Shown here: positions 11,169 to 22,600 of the stretch, one piece after another
Position numbering within the stretch: position 1 is the stretch's first letter
Layout of the letters: each line of letters starts with the position of its first letter
From: Onthophagus taurus
Lineage: Eukaryota > Arthropoda > Insecta > Coleoptera > Scarabaeidae
Direction of reading: 5' to 3'
Assembly: GCF_036711975.1 (NCBI RefSeq)
Contig: NC_091975.1
Coordinates: 1,366,501 to 1,430,500, forward strand
DNA length: 64,000 nt
The notes under the pieces: generated by a model
Seen by the model: only the letters and a program-made list of their open reading frames with translations
Database searches by the model: none
What the model was told of the DNA's origin: nothing
Position numbers and translations under genes: made by a program

Positions 11169-11294
11169 TTAATTATAATACGTGGTAATATCATCTTTTA
11201 GATGAACTTTGATACAGTGTGATACCATTACATAGTCCAAAAACTCTTCTTTATCATTCGACACTTTATAAAGCAGATATTTATTATCCTCCAT
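11169..11294 (-). CDS. Possible small ORF or terminal exon (41 aa), unknown
   Basis: A minus-strand frame runs from ATG at 11294 to TAA at 11169 and begins MEDNKYLLYKVSNDKEEFLD. The bases just before the ATG (AAATCTTACAG) look like a splice acceptor, so it could be a last exon of a minus-strand gene. No upstream exon or family was recognised. It is tail-to-tail with the aminopeptidase gene, 60 bp away. It may be chance. Confidence 0.2.
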   Translation of the reverse strand: MEDNKYLLYKVSNDKEEFLDYVMVSHCIKVHLKDDITTYYN

Positions 11295-11506
11295 CTGTAA
11301 GATTTAATCGAAATCGCTTGATCTTGAATGCCGAGTAGAAATTAAAATCAATTTTAAGCTTGGTTAAGTATTGGTATCAGATTTAATTCAGTTATACGTA
11401 ATGAAATTGTAATAACATAACCAAACAAAATAATAACTCAAATTAACCGTATTTAAGGTAAGTGAAATTTTAAATTGAAATTAAAATAAAAAAAAAACGA
11501 ATAATA

Positions 11507-12380
11507 ATGAAATTGAAAATTATAACTTAGCTTATCTTGTAGGTTACTGAAGTTCTCGGATAAGGAAACTTGGACTCTTCAAAAGGAATCGGTTCTTGTA
11601 GTTGGATTAATTGGATCAGGAACTAGTTAATTTTCTTGTATATTATTAAAGGTGAATAATTTTAATTCAAATAACCTTTTTATCTTCTTATTTAACTCAT
11701 TAAATAATAAGTTTACTATTTTTGAGGTTATATCACAATGGTGATTGACAAGTAACCCAACTTTTATTGCACAAAATTAGCGTGCGCTTCTCGTCACGTT
11801 CAAAATCAACTAAAATTTATCAGTTTCGTTTGTTTACTGCTTGGACGTTTTAAATAACGTGTTCTGATTGGTTAAATTCTTCAACTTGAAATTCGTAATT
11901 TAAATTTCTCCGATATTGCCAACTTCGAAATGTCAAATGTCACCGATTAAATTTCATCAAAAATTATTAAAATTTCTATTTTAACAATATTTATGCATGA
12001 AATGTTGTAGTTTTATTGCTTTAACTTTGTTTTGCTGATTTCGGAACATTTTCTTTTAGATTTCAACGTCCAGCTTCAAATATTTAATCTACGGATTTTC
12101 GTCCAATTCTTCATCAAAACTCCCATATGATGGATGGTTTTCCTTCTTGACATGCTAATATTATCGTTTTCAATGGTTTCAATCGGACAAACATGAATTG
12201 CAATAAGAAATTAATGAAAAATGAAATTTGTGGTTATGTCACTGTCAAAATTCTACAAAATTACTTCGTATTGATTTTATATGGATTAAATACGATAAAA
12301 AGTGTAAACGGTCAACAATATATAATGAATTCAACATTTTATTAATACAAAATCAAATTTCTATAATTATTATTCGTAAC
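11507..12380 (+). repeat. ~880-bp dispersed repeat, copy 1 (inverted relative to 23.96-24.89 kb)
   Basis: The segment from AATGAAATTGAAAATTATAAC (about 11507) to ATAATTATTATTCGTAAC (about 12380) aligns along its whole length with the reverse complement of about 23960-24890. By eye they share long identical runs, such as the block around ATGCATGAAATGTTGTAGTTTTATTG near 11993. No transposase frame, long terminal repeat or poly-A tail is visible inside. It is probably a non-autonomous mobile element of unknown class. Confidence 0.75.
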
Positions 12381-12864
12381 CTCACTTAAGATTAGTGCGA
12401 TTATGCAAAATTAAAAAAAAAATAATGTTAAATTATTACAATATCTAAGATAATTTCTCCATTAATATTTTCTAAAATAAAATAACAAATAATATAGATA
12501 TAATAAATAAATTAAAAATACAACCAATTTTTAATATTGAATATAAAATGAGATTTAGTTAAAAGAATAACCAATAGATGCTATAGTCAGTAGTGCCCTC
12601 TAGCGTCAAATAGATCTTGATAAAAGCAATTTCATACTTAATTTTTTTTTTTATTCCATCTTTTTCTAACACATCAAATCCGTATTTAACATCTCACTCA
12701 CATCTTAAAATCAGAATTTCAAACACCACGCCTCATCCATAACGAAAGAAAAGTCAACGTTATTTCAGCCATTTTCTATCTTTTTGACAGCTGTCAATTT
12801 GTAAACGTTGCGTAAACGTTTTGCGTATTTACCCAACCCAAGAATTTATTTTGTCGTGAAAGAA
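12381..12864. other. Upstream region of the bZIP gene
   Basis: Very AT-rich to about 12580, then more complex sequence. GACAGCTGTC at 12786-12795 is a perfect palindrome containing an E-box (CAGCTG), just 70 bp before the start codon. GTAAACGTTGCGTAAACGTTTTGCG at 12801-12825 repeats GTAAACGTT. These are candidate promoter elements only. Confidence 0.35.
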
Positions 12865-13584
12865 ATGGAATTTAGAAAACGGTCTGAATGCGAAACCGAT
12901 TCGCAAGAAGACTCAGATTATGAAACAACCAGGTCAAAACGTAAATTATCTCTCCTAACCACGAATTACGACGATGATTTAACCAGAAAACGACCGAGAT
13001 GTTTCACAAGGAACGCATTGATGGCCCGTGAAAATCGTTTGAGGAAGAAAATGTACGTTGAAAGTTTGGAGAGAAATATGGCGAAATTAACGCAAGAGAA
13101 TCGGAAATTAAAAAGTAAAGTTGAAAATCAAAGTCAAATGATTAATCAATTAACGAAAGAAGTGAGATATGTCAAAAATGTTTTAGCGAACAGTACGGAT
13201 ATTACAACCATTTTACGTTCGATACATCATAACACAGGTATGTTAGTTGGGACTTCATTGGATAAGTCTTTATCTTTCACGAGTTATGTTTCAAAAAAGC
13301 AGTCTGATTGTTCTCTGAGCAACACAGAAGATTTACTTAGCTCCGTAAAAAATGAAATTGATTTTGGAGATTTATTTAATGATCCTGAATTATTACAAAT
13401 TGAAGAAACTAATGTGAATAACACTGAAAATACTTTTGAAGAACATAATTATATTTCCCGGAATCATAATGAAGGTGAAGAAGATGTTGGGGTTTGTCTA
13501 CACGTCTCTAAACATCGAGTATCCTTGGAGTTTTGTTCAAAATGCAATGATGAAGCTGCGGGAGTTTGGAAGAACGATTTTTGA
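12865..13584 (+). CDS. bZIP transcription factor resembling CREBZF/Zhangfei
   Basis: Single exon, 239 aa from the ATG at 12865. The open frame extends further upstream, but only from a TTG, so this ATG is preferred. An acidic and Ser/Thr-rich N-terminus is followed by the basic region and zipper at about residues 48-110 (RNALMARENRLRKKMYVESL, then leucine heptads to VRYVKNVL). The form NALMARENRLRKK is typical of CREBZF, a bZIP nuclear factor that binds host cell factor HCF-1. An EHNY tetrapeptide near residue 193 fits the HCF-binding consensus (D/E)HxY. A C-terminal segment SLEFCSKCNDEA also looks family-specific. The role is transcriptional regulation, probably linked to stress signalling in animals. 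Both the symbol and the function are inferred from family features. Confidence 0.75.
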   Translation: MEFRKRSECETDSQEDSDYETTRSKRKLSLLTTNYDDDLTRKRPRCFTRNALMARENRLRKKMYVESLERNMAKLTQENRKLKSKVENQSQMINQLTKEVRYVKNVLANSTDITTILRSIHHNTGMLVGTSLDKSLSFTSYVSKKQSDCSLSNTEDLLSSVKNEIDFGDLFNDPELLQIEETNVNNTENTFEEHNYISRNHNEGEEDVGVCLHVSKHRVSLEFCSKCNDEAAGVWKNDF

Positions 13585-15860
13585 AGCAAAAAATAGGTTA
13601 AAATGTCTGTATCAGATTTAGATTATATAATTTCTGTAATTATTTTACGTTTGATAAGTTTTTTTATTTGTTAGTGCTCATTCCTTACTAATTAAGAGTG
13701 ATTTTTGCATTTTTATGTAAACTGTGGCTCTACTAGTTAATGTTTTAAATTTTTACAGGAACTTTCGGGTTTTGTTAGGAGCAGATCTTGGTTCATGGAA
13801 AGAAATTTAGAAAGTTTTAAAAAAAGGTGTGGTAGATTCTGGTTTTAGTATCAAAAAAGTCTTGCTTTTGATTTAAATTTATTGTATTAATTCATTTAAA
13901 TTTATTTGATTAAAAAGCAAGGTTTTTGCACAAAAAGAATTGGGTTATACTTTGTTATTGTACAAATTAATTTGTTTTCAGTCAACTTGGTTGGTGTTTG
14001 CGTGAGAATCTTCGAATCTCTACATTCACCGGTTGAGTATTTAAAAAATGTATCGTTCCAAATGAATCAAAAAAAATTATTTTAAACTAATAAGATTTTT
14101 ATTAACATCATTCTATTAATGTGGTTAGTTGTTTTACGTTTCAGCCTTTTCACTCGGTCGCAAAGGAGTGTGCAACTTCAAGGTTCAAGGTTATTAACAG
14201 TTGCTGTCACAGTTTATTTGGGTAATAATTAATTTAACTTAGTGTTAAGGTGTTATTTTATTAATTTTTCGCTGTATAGGAATGAGCAATAAATCATTTT
14301 GTTTCTTACAACGCTGTTTTATTCTCAAAGCTTAGAAATGGAAGAACGTGATTATTTATAAAGAAAAGTAACCATAAAGAATTAATGCTACTGAATAATA
14401 AATCGGAAATTCATTGTTTTGGTAAACAATAGGACTTATTATTAATTATTATAGGTACTAAAATAAGTTAGGTAAAGAATATAATATATCCTTGAGACTC
14501 ACCAAGCAACTCCTGAAGTAGTGTTGCAGAACATAGATTTGTTTTTTTAGTTGGATAATGGAGTTGCTTAGTAAATAACGATTTTGACAAGGAAGTTTTA
14601 AAATTTAAAATATTAATTTAGTGAGAAAATAGATAAAAACTTTAACCTTAATAATATAAATCATGATTTGAATACAACTAAGACTAAGTATTGAAATCAT
14701 TGAATGGTGATTAAGAACTTTTTGAAATATCGCGTCGAGTTAATCCCATCGTCCCAATTTCTATTGTCGATGGTAACCTGAATCTATTATTTAAGTCTTT
14801 TCATCGAACACGATTATTGTTCCGGACGTTATTTTTTTTCTTGAATAATCTTGAGTTAGTAAGGAGGCGTCGTATTGTCCATTGAGGACGAGCCTTTGCG
14901 TTACACTTTTGAGCGACCTCTCTCGAATATATCTTTCGAAAAGGTGTCTCTTCTCGGCCAGTTAAATGTTCTCTTCTCTCGCTAAGTGCGAATTCGAGGC
15001 ACTTTCTCCCCACGCTATTCACAATGGGACGCTAATTAAAAAAAGGCGACCGAAGAGTTACGATGCAACATTTGCACGGTTCCAATTATTATCAAGCAAC
15101 GGAGAGTGAGAGAAGAAGGTGAGGAAGAAAAGGAGGTGGTGCTCAACCCAATTTCCCGATGCCCCGTTCGAAGACGATGTTGTGGCCGTCGTTTTCTTTT
15201 CAGCTGTCAGGAATTATGTTGTTTACAACGGTCTGAGAACGCGGCATCCCCTTCAATTTACGGACGCCGAAAAGCGTTCCGAAGACCTTAATACCATCGC
15301 GTTTTACGTGCCATTGTTCTTGAACGTTCGCTTCGGGGACCGGTCGCTTTAATGAGTGACCGAAAATACTGTCGTCGACCGCAACAAAAAAATTAAGAGG
15401 AATAAAAAAAAATAAACGTACGAAGAAACTCGAAATGATATTGGTTGTAATTCTTGGTAAGAATTTAATGTTGTTTCGAAGAAGTGAACAGTTATTTTTA
15501 ATGATAACAGAAAATAAAACAAACATGTTTCATTTAATTATCTTTTTTTTATCGTTCTTGTAAATACATAATTTCTTATGAATTCATTATAAACAGAATA
15601 ATTGATTACTTAGAAATTGATGATAAAATTAAGTTGATTTAAGGAAAACATTTCCTTGAATTATCTAATGAAATTTTTTGTGGTTATAAAAAAGCGTTTG
15701 AAGATCATTTATACTAAATATTGTATTTATTGTTTTATGTTTAGTTGTCACATAATATCTTTATTAATTAGTAATAACTTAACAAGCGACCACTTGTTAT
15801 TTTGTGACGGGAACATCTAATCTGGATGAAGTTGCATTCATGCCAACTCTTTAAGATACG
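13585..15860. other. Intergenic; bZIP 3' region and GC-richer block 14.85-15.38 kb
   Basis: The first ~700 bp probably include the 3' UTR of the bZIP gene; an AATAAA lies at about 14288. From about 14850 to 15380 the base composition becomes noticeably GC-richer and the sequence more complex, with several overlapping short frames (15106-15352 plus, 15200-15526 and 14801-15022 minus). None resembles a known protein. Such islands can be regulatory DNA or non-coding exons; I cannot say which. Confidence 0.4.
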
Positions 15861-15937
15861 TTTCCACATGCATGGATTACTGGCACCAGTTTAGTTGCAT
15901 GTGGAAATGGGAAAAATCCATTAGTGCCAGTAATCAT
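15861..15937. repeat. Interleaved inverted repeats A-B-A'-B'
   Basis: A is TTTCCACATGCA (15861-15872) and A' is TGCATGTGGAAA (15896-15907). B is TGATTACTGGCAC-like (15874-15886) and B' is GTGCCAGTAATCA (15924-15936). A pairs with A' and B with B', so the two pairings interleave as in a pseudoknot. The unit sits directly at the left edge of the 172-bp satellite array. Confidence 0.65.
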
Positions 15938-15939
15938 AG

Positions 15940-18240
15940 CTTTTAGAACGAAATATTTAGCAAATTGTATTCTTAACAATATTGTTCTCTTGCACTTCTG
16001 CTATCAGACGTATAGATATTGAGAAAAATATGAAAATATGATAAATTTACGAATTTGTTATCTTTTCAAGTTGATGGTTATACTTGGAAATTTGAGCATA
16101 TTACAAAAAAACTTTTAGAACGAAAGATTTGGCAAATTTTATTTTTAACAATATTGCTCTCTTACACTTTTTCTCTCAGATGTATAGATATTGAGAAAAA
16201 TATGAAAATATGATAATTTATTGCTTTTTCAAGTTGATGGTTATACTTGGAAATTTGAGCGTATTACAAAAAAACTTTTAGAACGAAAGATTTGGCAAAT
16301 TTTATTTTTAACAATATTGCTCTCTTGCACTTTTTCTCTCAGACGTATAGATATTGAGAAAAATATGAAAATATGATAATTCGACGAATTTATTGCTTTT
16401 TCAAGTTGATGGTTATACTTGGAAATTTGAGCATATTACAAAAAAACTTTTAGAAGGAAAGATTTGGCAAATTTTATTTTTAACAATATTGCTCTCTTGC
16501 ACTTTTTCTCTCAGACATATAGATATTGAGAAAAATATGAAAATATGATAATTTGACGAATTTATTGCTTTTTCAAGTTGATGGTTATACTTGGAAATTT
16601 GAGCATATTACAAAAAAACTTTTAGAACGAAAGATTTGGCAAATTTTATTTTTAACAATATTGCTCTCTTGCACTTTTTCTCTCAGACGTATAGATATTG
16701 AGAAAAATATGAAAATATGATAATTTGACGAATTTATTGCTTTTTCAAGTTGATAGTTATACTTGGAAATTTGAGCGCATTACAAAAAAACTTTTAGAAC
16801 GAAAGATTTGGCAAATTTTGTTTTTAACAATATTGCTCTCTTGCACTTTTTCTCTCAGACGTATAGATATTGAGAAAAATATGAAAATATGATAATTTGA
16901 CGAATTTATTGCTTTTTCAAGTTGATGGTTATACTTGGAAATTTGAGCGTATTAAAAAAAAACTTTTAGAACGAAAGATTTGGCAAATTTTATTTTTAAC
17001 AATATTGCTCTCTTGCACTTTTTCTCTCAGACGTATAGATATTGAGAAAAATATGAAAATATGATAATTTATTGCTTTTTCAAGTTGATGGTTATACTTG
17101 GAAATTGGAGCATATTACAAAAAAACTTTTAGAACGAAAGATTTGGCAAATTTTATTTTTAACAATATTGCTCTCTTGCACTTTTTCTCTCAGACGTATA
17201 AATATTGAGAAAAATATGATAATTTGACGAATTTATTGCTTTTTCAAGTTGATGGTTATACTTGGAAATTTGAGCATGTTATAAAAAAACTTTTAGAACG
17301 AAAGATTTGGCAAATTTTATTTTTAACAATATTGCTCTCTTGCACTTTTTCTCTCAGACGTATAAATATTGAGAAAAATATGAAAATATGATAATTTGAC
17401 GAATTTATTGCTTTTTCAAGTTGATGGTTATACTTGGAAATTTGAGCATGTTACAAAAAAACTTTTAGAACGAAAAATTTGGCAAATTTTATTTTTAACA
17501 ATATTGCTCTCTTGCACTTTTTCTCTCAGACGTATAAATATTGAGAAAAATATGAAAATATGATAATTTGACGAATTTATTGCTTTTTCAAGTTGATGGT
17601 TATACTTGGAAATTTGAGCATGTTACAAAAAAACTTTTAGAACGAAAGATTTGGCAAATTTTATTTTTAACAATATTGCTCTCTTGCACTTTTTCTCTCA
17701 GACGTATAGATATTGAGAAAAATATGAAAATATGATAATTTGACGAATTTATTGCTTTTTCAAGTTGATGGTTATACTTGGGAATTTGAGCATGTTACAA
17801 AAAAACTTTTAGAACGAAAGATTTGGCAAATTTTATTTTTAACAATATTGCTCTCTTGCACTTTTTCTCTCAGACGTATAGATATTGAGAAAAATATGAT
17901 AATTTGACGAATTTATTGCTTTTTCAAGTTGATGGTTATACTTGGAAATTTGAGCGTATTACAAAAAAACTTTTAGAACGAAAGATTTGGCAAATTTTAT
18001 TTTTAACAATATTGCTCTCTTGCACTTTTTCTCTCAGACGTATAGATATTGAGAAAAATATGAAAATATGACAATTTGACGAATTTATTGCTTTTTCAAG
18101 TTGATGGTTATACTTGGGAATTTGAGCATATTACAAAAAACTTTTAGCACAAAAGATTTAACAATATTGCTCTCTTATACTTTTGCTATCAGACGTATAG
18201 ATGTTGAGAAAAATATGATAATTTTATGAATTTGTAGTAT
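15940..18240 (+). repeat. ~172-bp satellite array (family S172a), about 13 units
   Basis: The unit ACTTTTAGAACGAAAGATTT ... AATTTGAGCATATTACAAAAA repeats at 16446, 16618, 16790, 16962 and so on, a 172-bp step. Some units are shorter through small deletions around AATATGATAATTTGACGAATTTATTGC. Inner units are nearly identical. The outermost left and right units are diverged and resemble the sister array at 20.8-22.6 kb. Confidence 0.95.
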
Positions 18241-18522
18241 AAAGTATAAAAAATTCTTTTTGTTTAGCTTTCTTATTTATCTATGCTCTAATTTTTTATT
18301 TCTAGGTAAATTCCAACAACAAAAATGTTTCGTTTCAAAACGCATTGTAATTCATTCAATTTCTTTTCATATTCCAAACTCATAAGTTAAACGTTAAATG
18401 ATTCGTAGAAACTCATTTAAAAAAAACCATCGTAAGCAAACATTTTTGTTTCGAAACAAGTTGCAAATAACAAAGCGATAATAATAAATTAAAGATTACC
18501 TCACCCGCAGACGAGTAATTTT

Positions 18523-18530
18523 TTATATAA
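18523..18530 (+). promoter_or_regulatory. TATA box of SVWC gene 1
   Basis: TTATATAA lies about 58 bp upstream of the ATG at 18586, consistent with a short 5' UTR. Confidence 0.55.
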
Positions 18531-18585
18531 CTATTTTACCTATTTATAGTGTGCGCATCTTTATTTGATTTCACTCCCAGGTAAA

Positions 18586-18954
18586 ATGTCAAAGGAACTA
18601 GTTCTTTTTTTCGTAGTTTTATGCACCATCGAAATTTCTTTGGGGGCTGTGAGTGTTGAAAATGCGCCGGTTAACGATCCGAAATTGAAAGCGCAGGGTT
18701 ATACCTGTTATAATAAAGAAGTTGGGCCCATGAAATCCGGGGAAGCTAACAATAATTTTAGTCAGAAAAGTTGTATGAAAGTTAGTTGTAACAAAGGTGT
18801 CTTCCAATATGAAACGTAAGTTTTTATTTTTGAAATTTTATTAAATAATTTGTTAATTCTTTTTAGTTGTGGTGTTTATAAAGTTGAAGGGCAACCAACT
18901 CGGCCACAAGATCCAACAAAACCATACCCAGAATGTTGTAATTATCCTTTTTAA
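18586..18954 (+). CDS. SVWC-like secreted peptide, cluster member 1
   Basis: Exons 18586-18815 and 18867-18954 join through a 51-bp phase-2 intron into 105 aa. A signal peptide (MSKELVLFFVVLCTIEISLG) precedes a short cysteine-rich domain: GYTC, SC, VSC, TCG and the closing pair in PYPECCNY. The D-P-T-K-P-Y-P-E-CC ending is the signature of single-domain von Willebrand factor C (SVWC) peptides. Many SVWC proteins have eight cysteines; six lie in the mature part here. Family members, including the Vago peptides, are secreted and respond to infection or feeding in arthropods; that role here is inference. A start at TTG 18565 would add seven residues, but ATG 18586 fits the signal peptide better. 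Confidence 0.85.
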
Positions 18955-19050
18955 TTTTTGAAGAAATTTCTAATCACTTTATTTTAATTTTGGTAGTTAG
19001 CAATGAAGTGGAAGCAGATAAAATATTTGTCAAATAAAAACTCAAATCAC

Positions 19051-19057
19051 TATATAA
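19051..19057 (+). promoter_or_regulatory. TATA box of SVWC gene 2
   Basis: TATATAA lies 45 bp upstream of the ATG. The surrounding promoter (GATAAAATAT ... CACTATATAAACCACGC) closely resembles that of gene 4, so the promoter was duplicated with the gene. Confidence 0.7.
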
Positions 19058-19095
19058 ACCACGCGTTTCTTTAACAGATTATACTCATTCCTAAA

Positions 19096-19466
19096 ATGGC
19101 ATCAAATAAGTTGGTTCTTTCCTTCCTTTTCCTTTGTGTTATTCAAATTTCTTTAGCTGCTGTAGCAATGGAGTTCGCACCGGTTAATGATCTAATATTA
19201 AAAGCCCAAGGTTATGTTTGTTTCAGCGAAGGGATTGGTTTAATGAAAGATGGTGAAGTTAATAATAATTATAGTCAAGAAGTTTGCGGATCAGTTGGAT
19301 GTGGCAATGGACTTTTACATTATGAATCGTAAGTTTTAAATAAAGATTTATTTAAAATTTTATTTAATATGATATTTATTTTAGTTGTGGTGTAGTCATA
19401 GTCGAAGGTATACCAAAACAGGCAGAAGATCCAACAAAGCCATATCCACAATGTTGTAATTATTAA
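19096..19466 (+). CDS. SVWC-like secreted peptide, cluster member 2
   Basis: Exons 19096-19328 and 19385-19466 join through a 56-bp phase-2 intron into 104 aa. The signal peptide is MASNKLVLSFLFLCVIQISL. The mature part carries the same six-cysteine layout (GYVC, VC, VGC, SCG, QCC) and ends PYPQCCNY. It lacks the terminal Pro-Phe found in members 1, 3 and 4. It is closest to member 4 in signal peptide, promoter and first exon (MEFAPVND versus IEYAAVND). A poly-A signal AATAAA lies near 19485. Confidence 0.85.
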
Positions 19467-19731
19467 TTCTGATGAATTAACGTTGTAATAAATTTGATCA
19501 AATATTTTTAAATTTTATTTACACCTAAAAATCATTATTTATCTTCGTTCGAAGACAAAAAAAATCTTATCGCACTATTGTTGTATTTAAACTTTTTTTA
19601 AATATTCCAACTTAAAACTGGTATAAAAATATTAGTGTTAATTTATTACCATTACCATAAACTAGTTTTTATACACGTTTGGAGGTATTTATACAAGCGC
19701 GTTTATTGTATTTACCATATTCAAAGTAATA

Positions 19732-20102
19732 ATGATGCCGAAACTACTTCTTTTTTTCGTTCTTTTATGCGCTATCGAAATTTCGTTAGCCGCTACGGCT
19801 ATAGAACATGCTCCCGCAGGCCGTAAGTTAGTAGCCAAAGGTTTTAGCTGTTTTAAAGTACAATTAGGTCCAATGAGAGATGGTCAAGTCTTTGATAACT
19901 ATAGCCAAGAAATTTGCGGAAAAGTTACATGTAATACTGGATATTTAACGTATGAAACGTAAGTATTTTTTTAAATGTTATTATTTTATTTTATCCTACT
20001 TTTTTGTATCGTAGATGTTCTCCGTACATTGTCGAAGGGCAACCTATGAATCCAGAAGATCCAACAAAACCTTTCCCAGAATGTTGTAATTATCCATTCT
20101 AA
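19732..20102 (+). CDS. SVWC-like secreted peptide, cluster member 3
   Basis: Exons 19732-19958 and 20015-20102 join through a 56-bp phase-2 intron into 104 aa. The signal peptide is MMPKLLLFFVLLCAIEISLA; either of the two adjacent ATGs could be used. The mature domain reads GFSC, IC, VTC, TCS, then PFPECCNYPF. In the first exon it shares GFSCFK, LGPM and QV with member 5 (23.1 kb), suggesting those two form a subgroup. A TATA-like TATAAAA lies near 19622, 110 bp upstream, a longer leader than in the other members. AATAAA follows near 20118. Confidence 0.85.
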
Positions 20103-20332
20103 TTTATTGAAATTTATTGAATAAAGAATACTTATTGCAACAAAAAATGTGTTTTTGTTACTTTTGATTTCAAACTCTATAAATAAAAAAGAAAGAAATT
20201 TCTTATCTCTTTATTTTATTCTCTAAACTTTGGTATTTAATGTTAATATAGGTTTATGATAAGCTGTTAAGCGTAAACAGATAAAATATGTTTTAATTCG
20301 TCTGCAATAATAAATTAAAAACAATTTAATCG

Positions 20333-20341
20333 CTATATATA
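20333..20341 (+). promoter_or_regulatory. TATA box of SVWC gene 4
   Basis: CTATATATA lies about 43 bp upstream of the ATG, in a promoter that resembles that of gene 2 (CGCTATATATACCACGC versus CACTATATAAACCACGC). Confidence 0.65.
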
Positions 20342-20375
20342 CCACGCATATCTTTAGATTACATTTATTCTTAAA

Positions 20376-20749
20376 ATGGGCTCAAAGAACTTGGTTCCTT
20401 TATTTCTTCTCCTTTGTGTGATTCAAATTTCTTTAGCTGCTGTAGCAATTGAATATGCAGCGGTTAATGATCCAATATTGAAAGCCCAAGGTTATACTTG
20501 TTACAATAAAAATATTGGTTTAATGAAAAATGGTGATGTGAATACAAATTATAGTCAGAAAACTTGTGGAAAAGTTAGTTGTGGAGGTGGAGTTTTAAAT
20601 TATGAGTTGTAAGTTTTGTGCGAAGATTTGTGTTAAAATGTTATTAAATTTTTTATTTTAGTTGTGGTGCATATCAAGTCGAAGGTCAAACTAATCGGCC
20701 ACAAGATCCAACAAAACCATTCCCAGAATGTTGTAATTATCCATTCTAA
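20376..20749 (+). CDS. SVWC-like secreted peptide, cluster member 4
   Basis: Exons 20376-20608 and 20662-20749 join through a 53-bp phase-2 intron into 106 aa. The signal peptide is MGSKNLVPLFLLLCVIQISL. The six-cysteine domain (GYTC, TC, VSC, FCG, ECC) ends PFPECCNYPF. The codon split by the intron gives Phe here where the paralogues have Thr or Ser. A poly-A signal AATAAAG lies near 20767, and the sister satellite array begins about 40 bp after it. The role in secretion and defence or physiology is inferred from the family. Confidence 0.85.
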
Positions 20750-20789
20750 TTTTATAGAAATTTAATGAATAAAGAATTTTTATTGTAAT

Positions 20790-22600
20790 CAAAAATTTGT
20801 TGATTTAGCAAATTTTATTCTTAACAATATTGCCCTCTTGGACTTTTGCTATCAGATGTATAGATATTGAGAAAAATGTGAAAATATGATAATTTTACGA
20901 ATTTGTTATTTTTTCAAGTTGATGCTTATATTTAGGAATTTGAGCACATTACAGAAAAACTTTTAGAACAAAAGATTTAGCAAATTTTATTCTTAACAAT
21001 ATTGCTCTCTTACACTTTTGCTCTTAGACGCATAGATATCCCGAAAAATATGAAAATAGGATAATTTTACGAATTTGTTATTTTTTCAAGTTGATGCTTA
21101 TATTTAGGAATTTGAGCATATTACAAAAAAACTTTTAGAACAAAAGATTTAGCAAATTTTATTCTTAACAATATTGCTCTCTTACTTTTTTGCTCTCAGA
21201 CGCATAGATATCGAGAAAAATATGAAAACATGATAATTTTACGAATTTGTAATTTTTTCAAGTTGATGCTTATATTTAGGAATTTGAGCATATTACAAAA
21301 AAACTGTTAGAACAAAAGATTTTGCAAATTTTATTCTTAACAATATTGCTCTCTTACTTTTTTGCTCTCAGACGCATAGATATCGAGAAAAATATGAAAA
21401 TAGGATAATTTTACGAATTTGTTATTTTTTCAAGTTGGTGCTTATATTTAGGAATTTGAGCATATTACAGAAAAACTTTTAGAACAAAAGATTTAGCAAA
21501 TTTTATTCTTAACAATATTGCCCTCTTACACTTTTGCTCTTAGACGCATAGATATCCCGAAAAATATGAAAATATGATAATTTTACGAATTTGTTATTTT
21601 TCAAGTTGATGCTTATATTTAGGAATTTGAGTATATTACAAAAAAACTGTTAGAACAAAAGATTTAGCAAATTTTATTCTTAACAATATTGCTCTCTTAC
21701 ACTTTTGCTCTTAGACGCATAGATATCCCGAAAAATATGAAAATAGGATAATTTTACGAATTTGTTATTTTTTCAAGTTGATGCTTATATTTAGGAATTT
21801 GAGCATATTACAAAAAAACTTTTAGAACAAAAGATTTAGCAAATTTTATTCTTAACAATATTGCTCTCTTACTTTTTTGCTCTCAGACGCATAGATATCG
21901 AGAAAAATATGAAAACATGATAATTTTACGAATTTGTAATTTTTTCAAGTTGATGCTTATATTTAGGAATTTGAGCATATTACAAAAAAACTTTTAGAAC
22001 AAAAGATTTAGCAAATTTTATTCTTAACAATATTGCCCTCTTACACTTTTGCTCTTAGACGCATAGATATTGAAAAAAATGTGAAAATATGATAATTTTA
22101 CGAATTTGTTATTTTTTCAAGTTGATGCTTATATTTAGGAATTTGAGCATATTACAAAAAAACTTTTAGAACAAAAGATTTAGCAAATTTTATTCTTAAC
22201 AATATTGCTCTCTTACTTTTTTGCTCTTACACGCATAGATATCCCGAAAAATATGAAAATAGGATAATTTTACGAATTTGTTATTTTTTCAAGTTGATGC
22301 TTATATTTAGGAATTTGAGCATATTACAGAAAAACTTTTAGAACAAAAGATTTAGCAAATTTTATTCTTAACAATATTGCTCTCTTACTTTTTTGCTCTC
22401 AGACGCCTAGATATCGAGAAAAATATGAAAACATGATAATTTTACGAATTTGTTATTTTTTCAAGTTGATGTTTATATTTAGGAATTTGAGCATGCTACA
22501 AAAAAACTTTTAGTACAAAAGATGTAGCAAATTTTATTCTTATCAATATTGCTCTCTTGTACTTTTATTCTCAGACGCATAGATATCGAAAAAATATGAA
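20790..22600 (+). repeat. ~173-bp satellite array (variant of S172a), about 10 units
   Basis: Units read ACTTTTAGAACAAAAGATTT ... GAATTTGAGCATATTACAAAAA. They differ from the 15.94-18.24 kb array at fixed positions (ACAAAAGATTTAGC for ACGAAAGATTTGGC; CGCATAGATATC for CGTATAGATATT; GATGCTTATATTTAGG for GATGGTTATACTTGG). Internal variants (ATATCCCGAAAA versus ATATCGAGAAAA) alternate along the array. The array lies between cluster members 4 and 5. Confidence 0.95.

Noticed and set aside
12808-12864. Longer bZIP protein starting at TTG 12808
   Set aside because: TTG is an unlikely start in an animal gene and the extra residues do not resemble the family; ATG at 12865 is preferred.
13755-13785. 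GAACTTTCGGGTTTTG after the bZIP gene, identical over 15 bases to the PLE end near 5260
   Set aside because: The match stops after about 15 bases on both sides; too short to call a PLE remnant.
15106-15352. Overlapping plus-strand frames in the GC-richer block
   Set aside because: Three overlapping frames in the same stretch, low complexity and no known domain; high GC alone explains the lack of stops.
15940-22600. CRISPR-like arrays
   Set aside because: Whole 172-bp units repeat without unique spacers, and the genome is eukaryotic; these are satellites.
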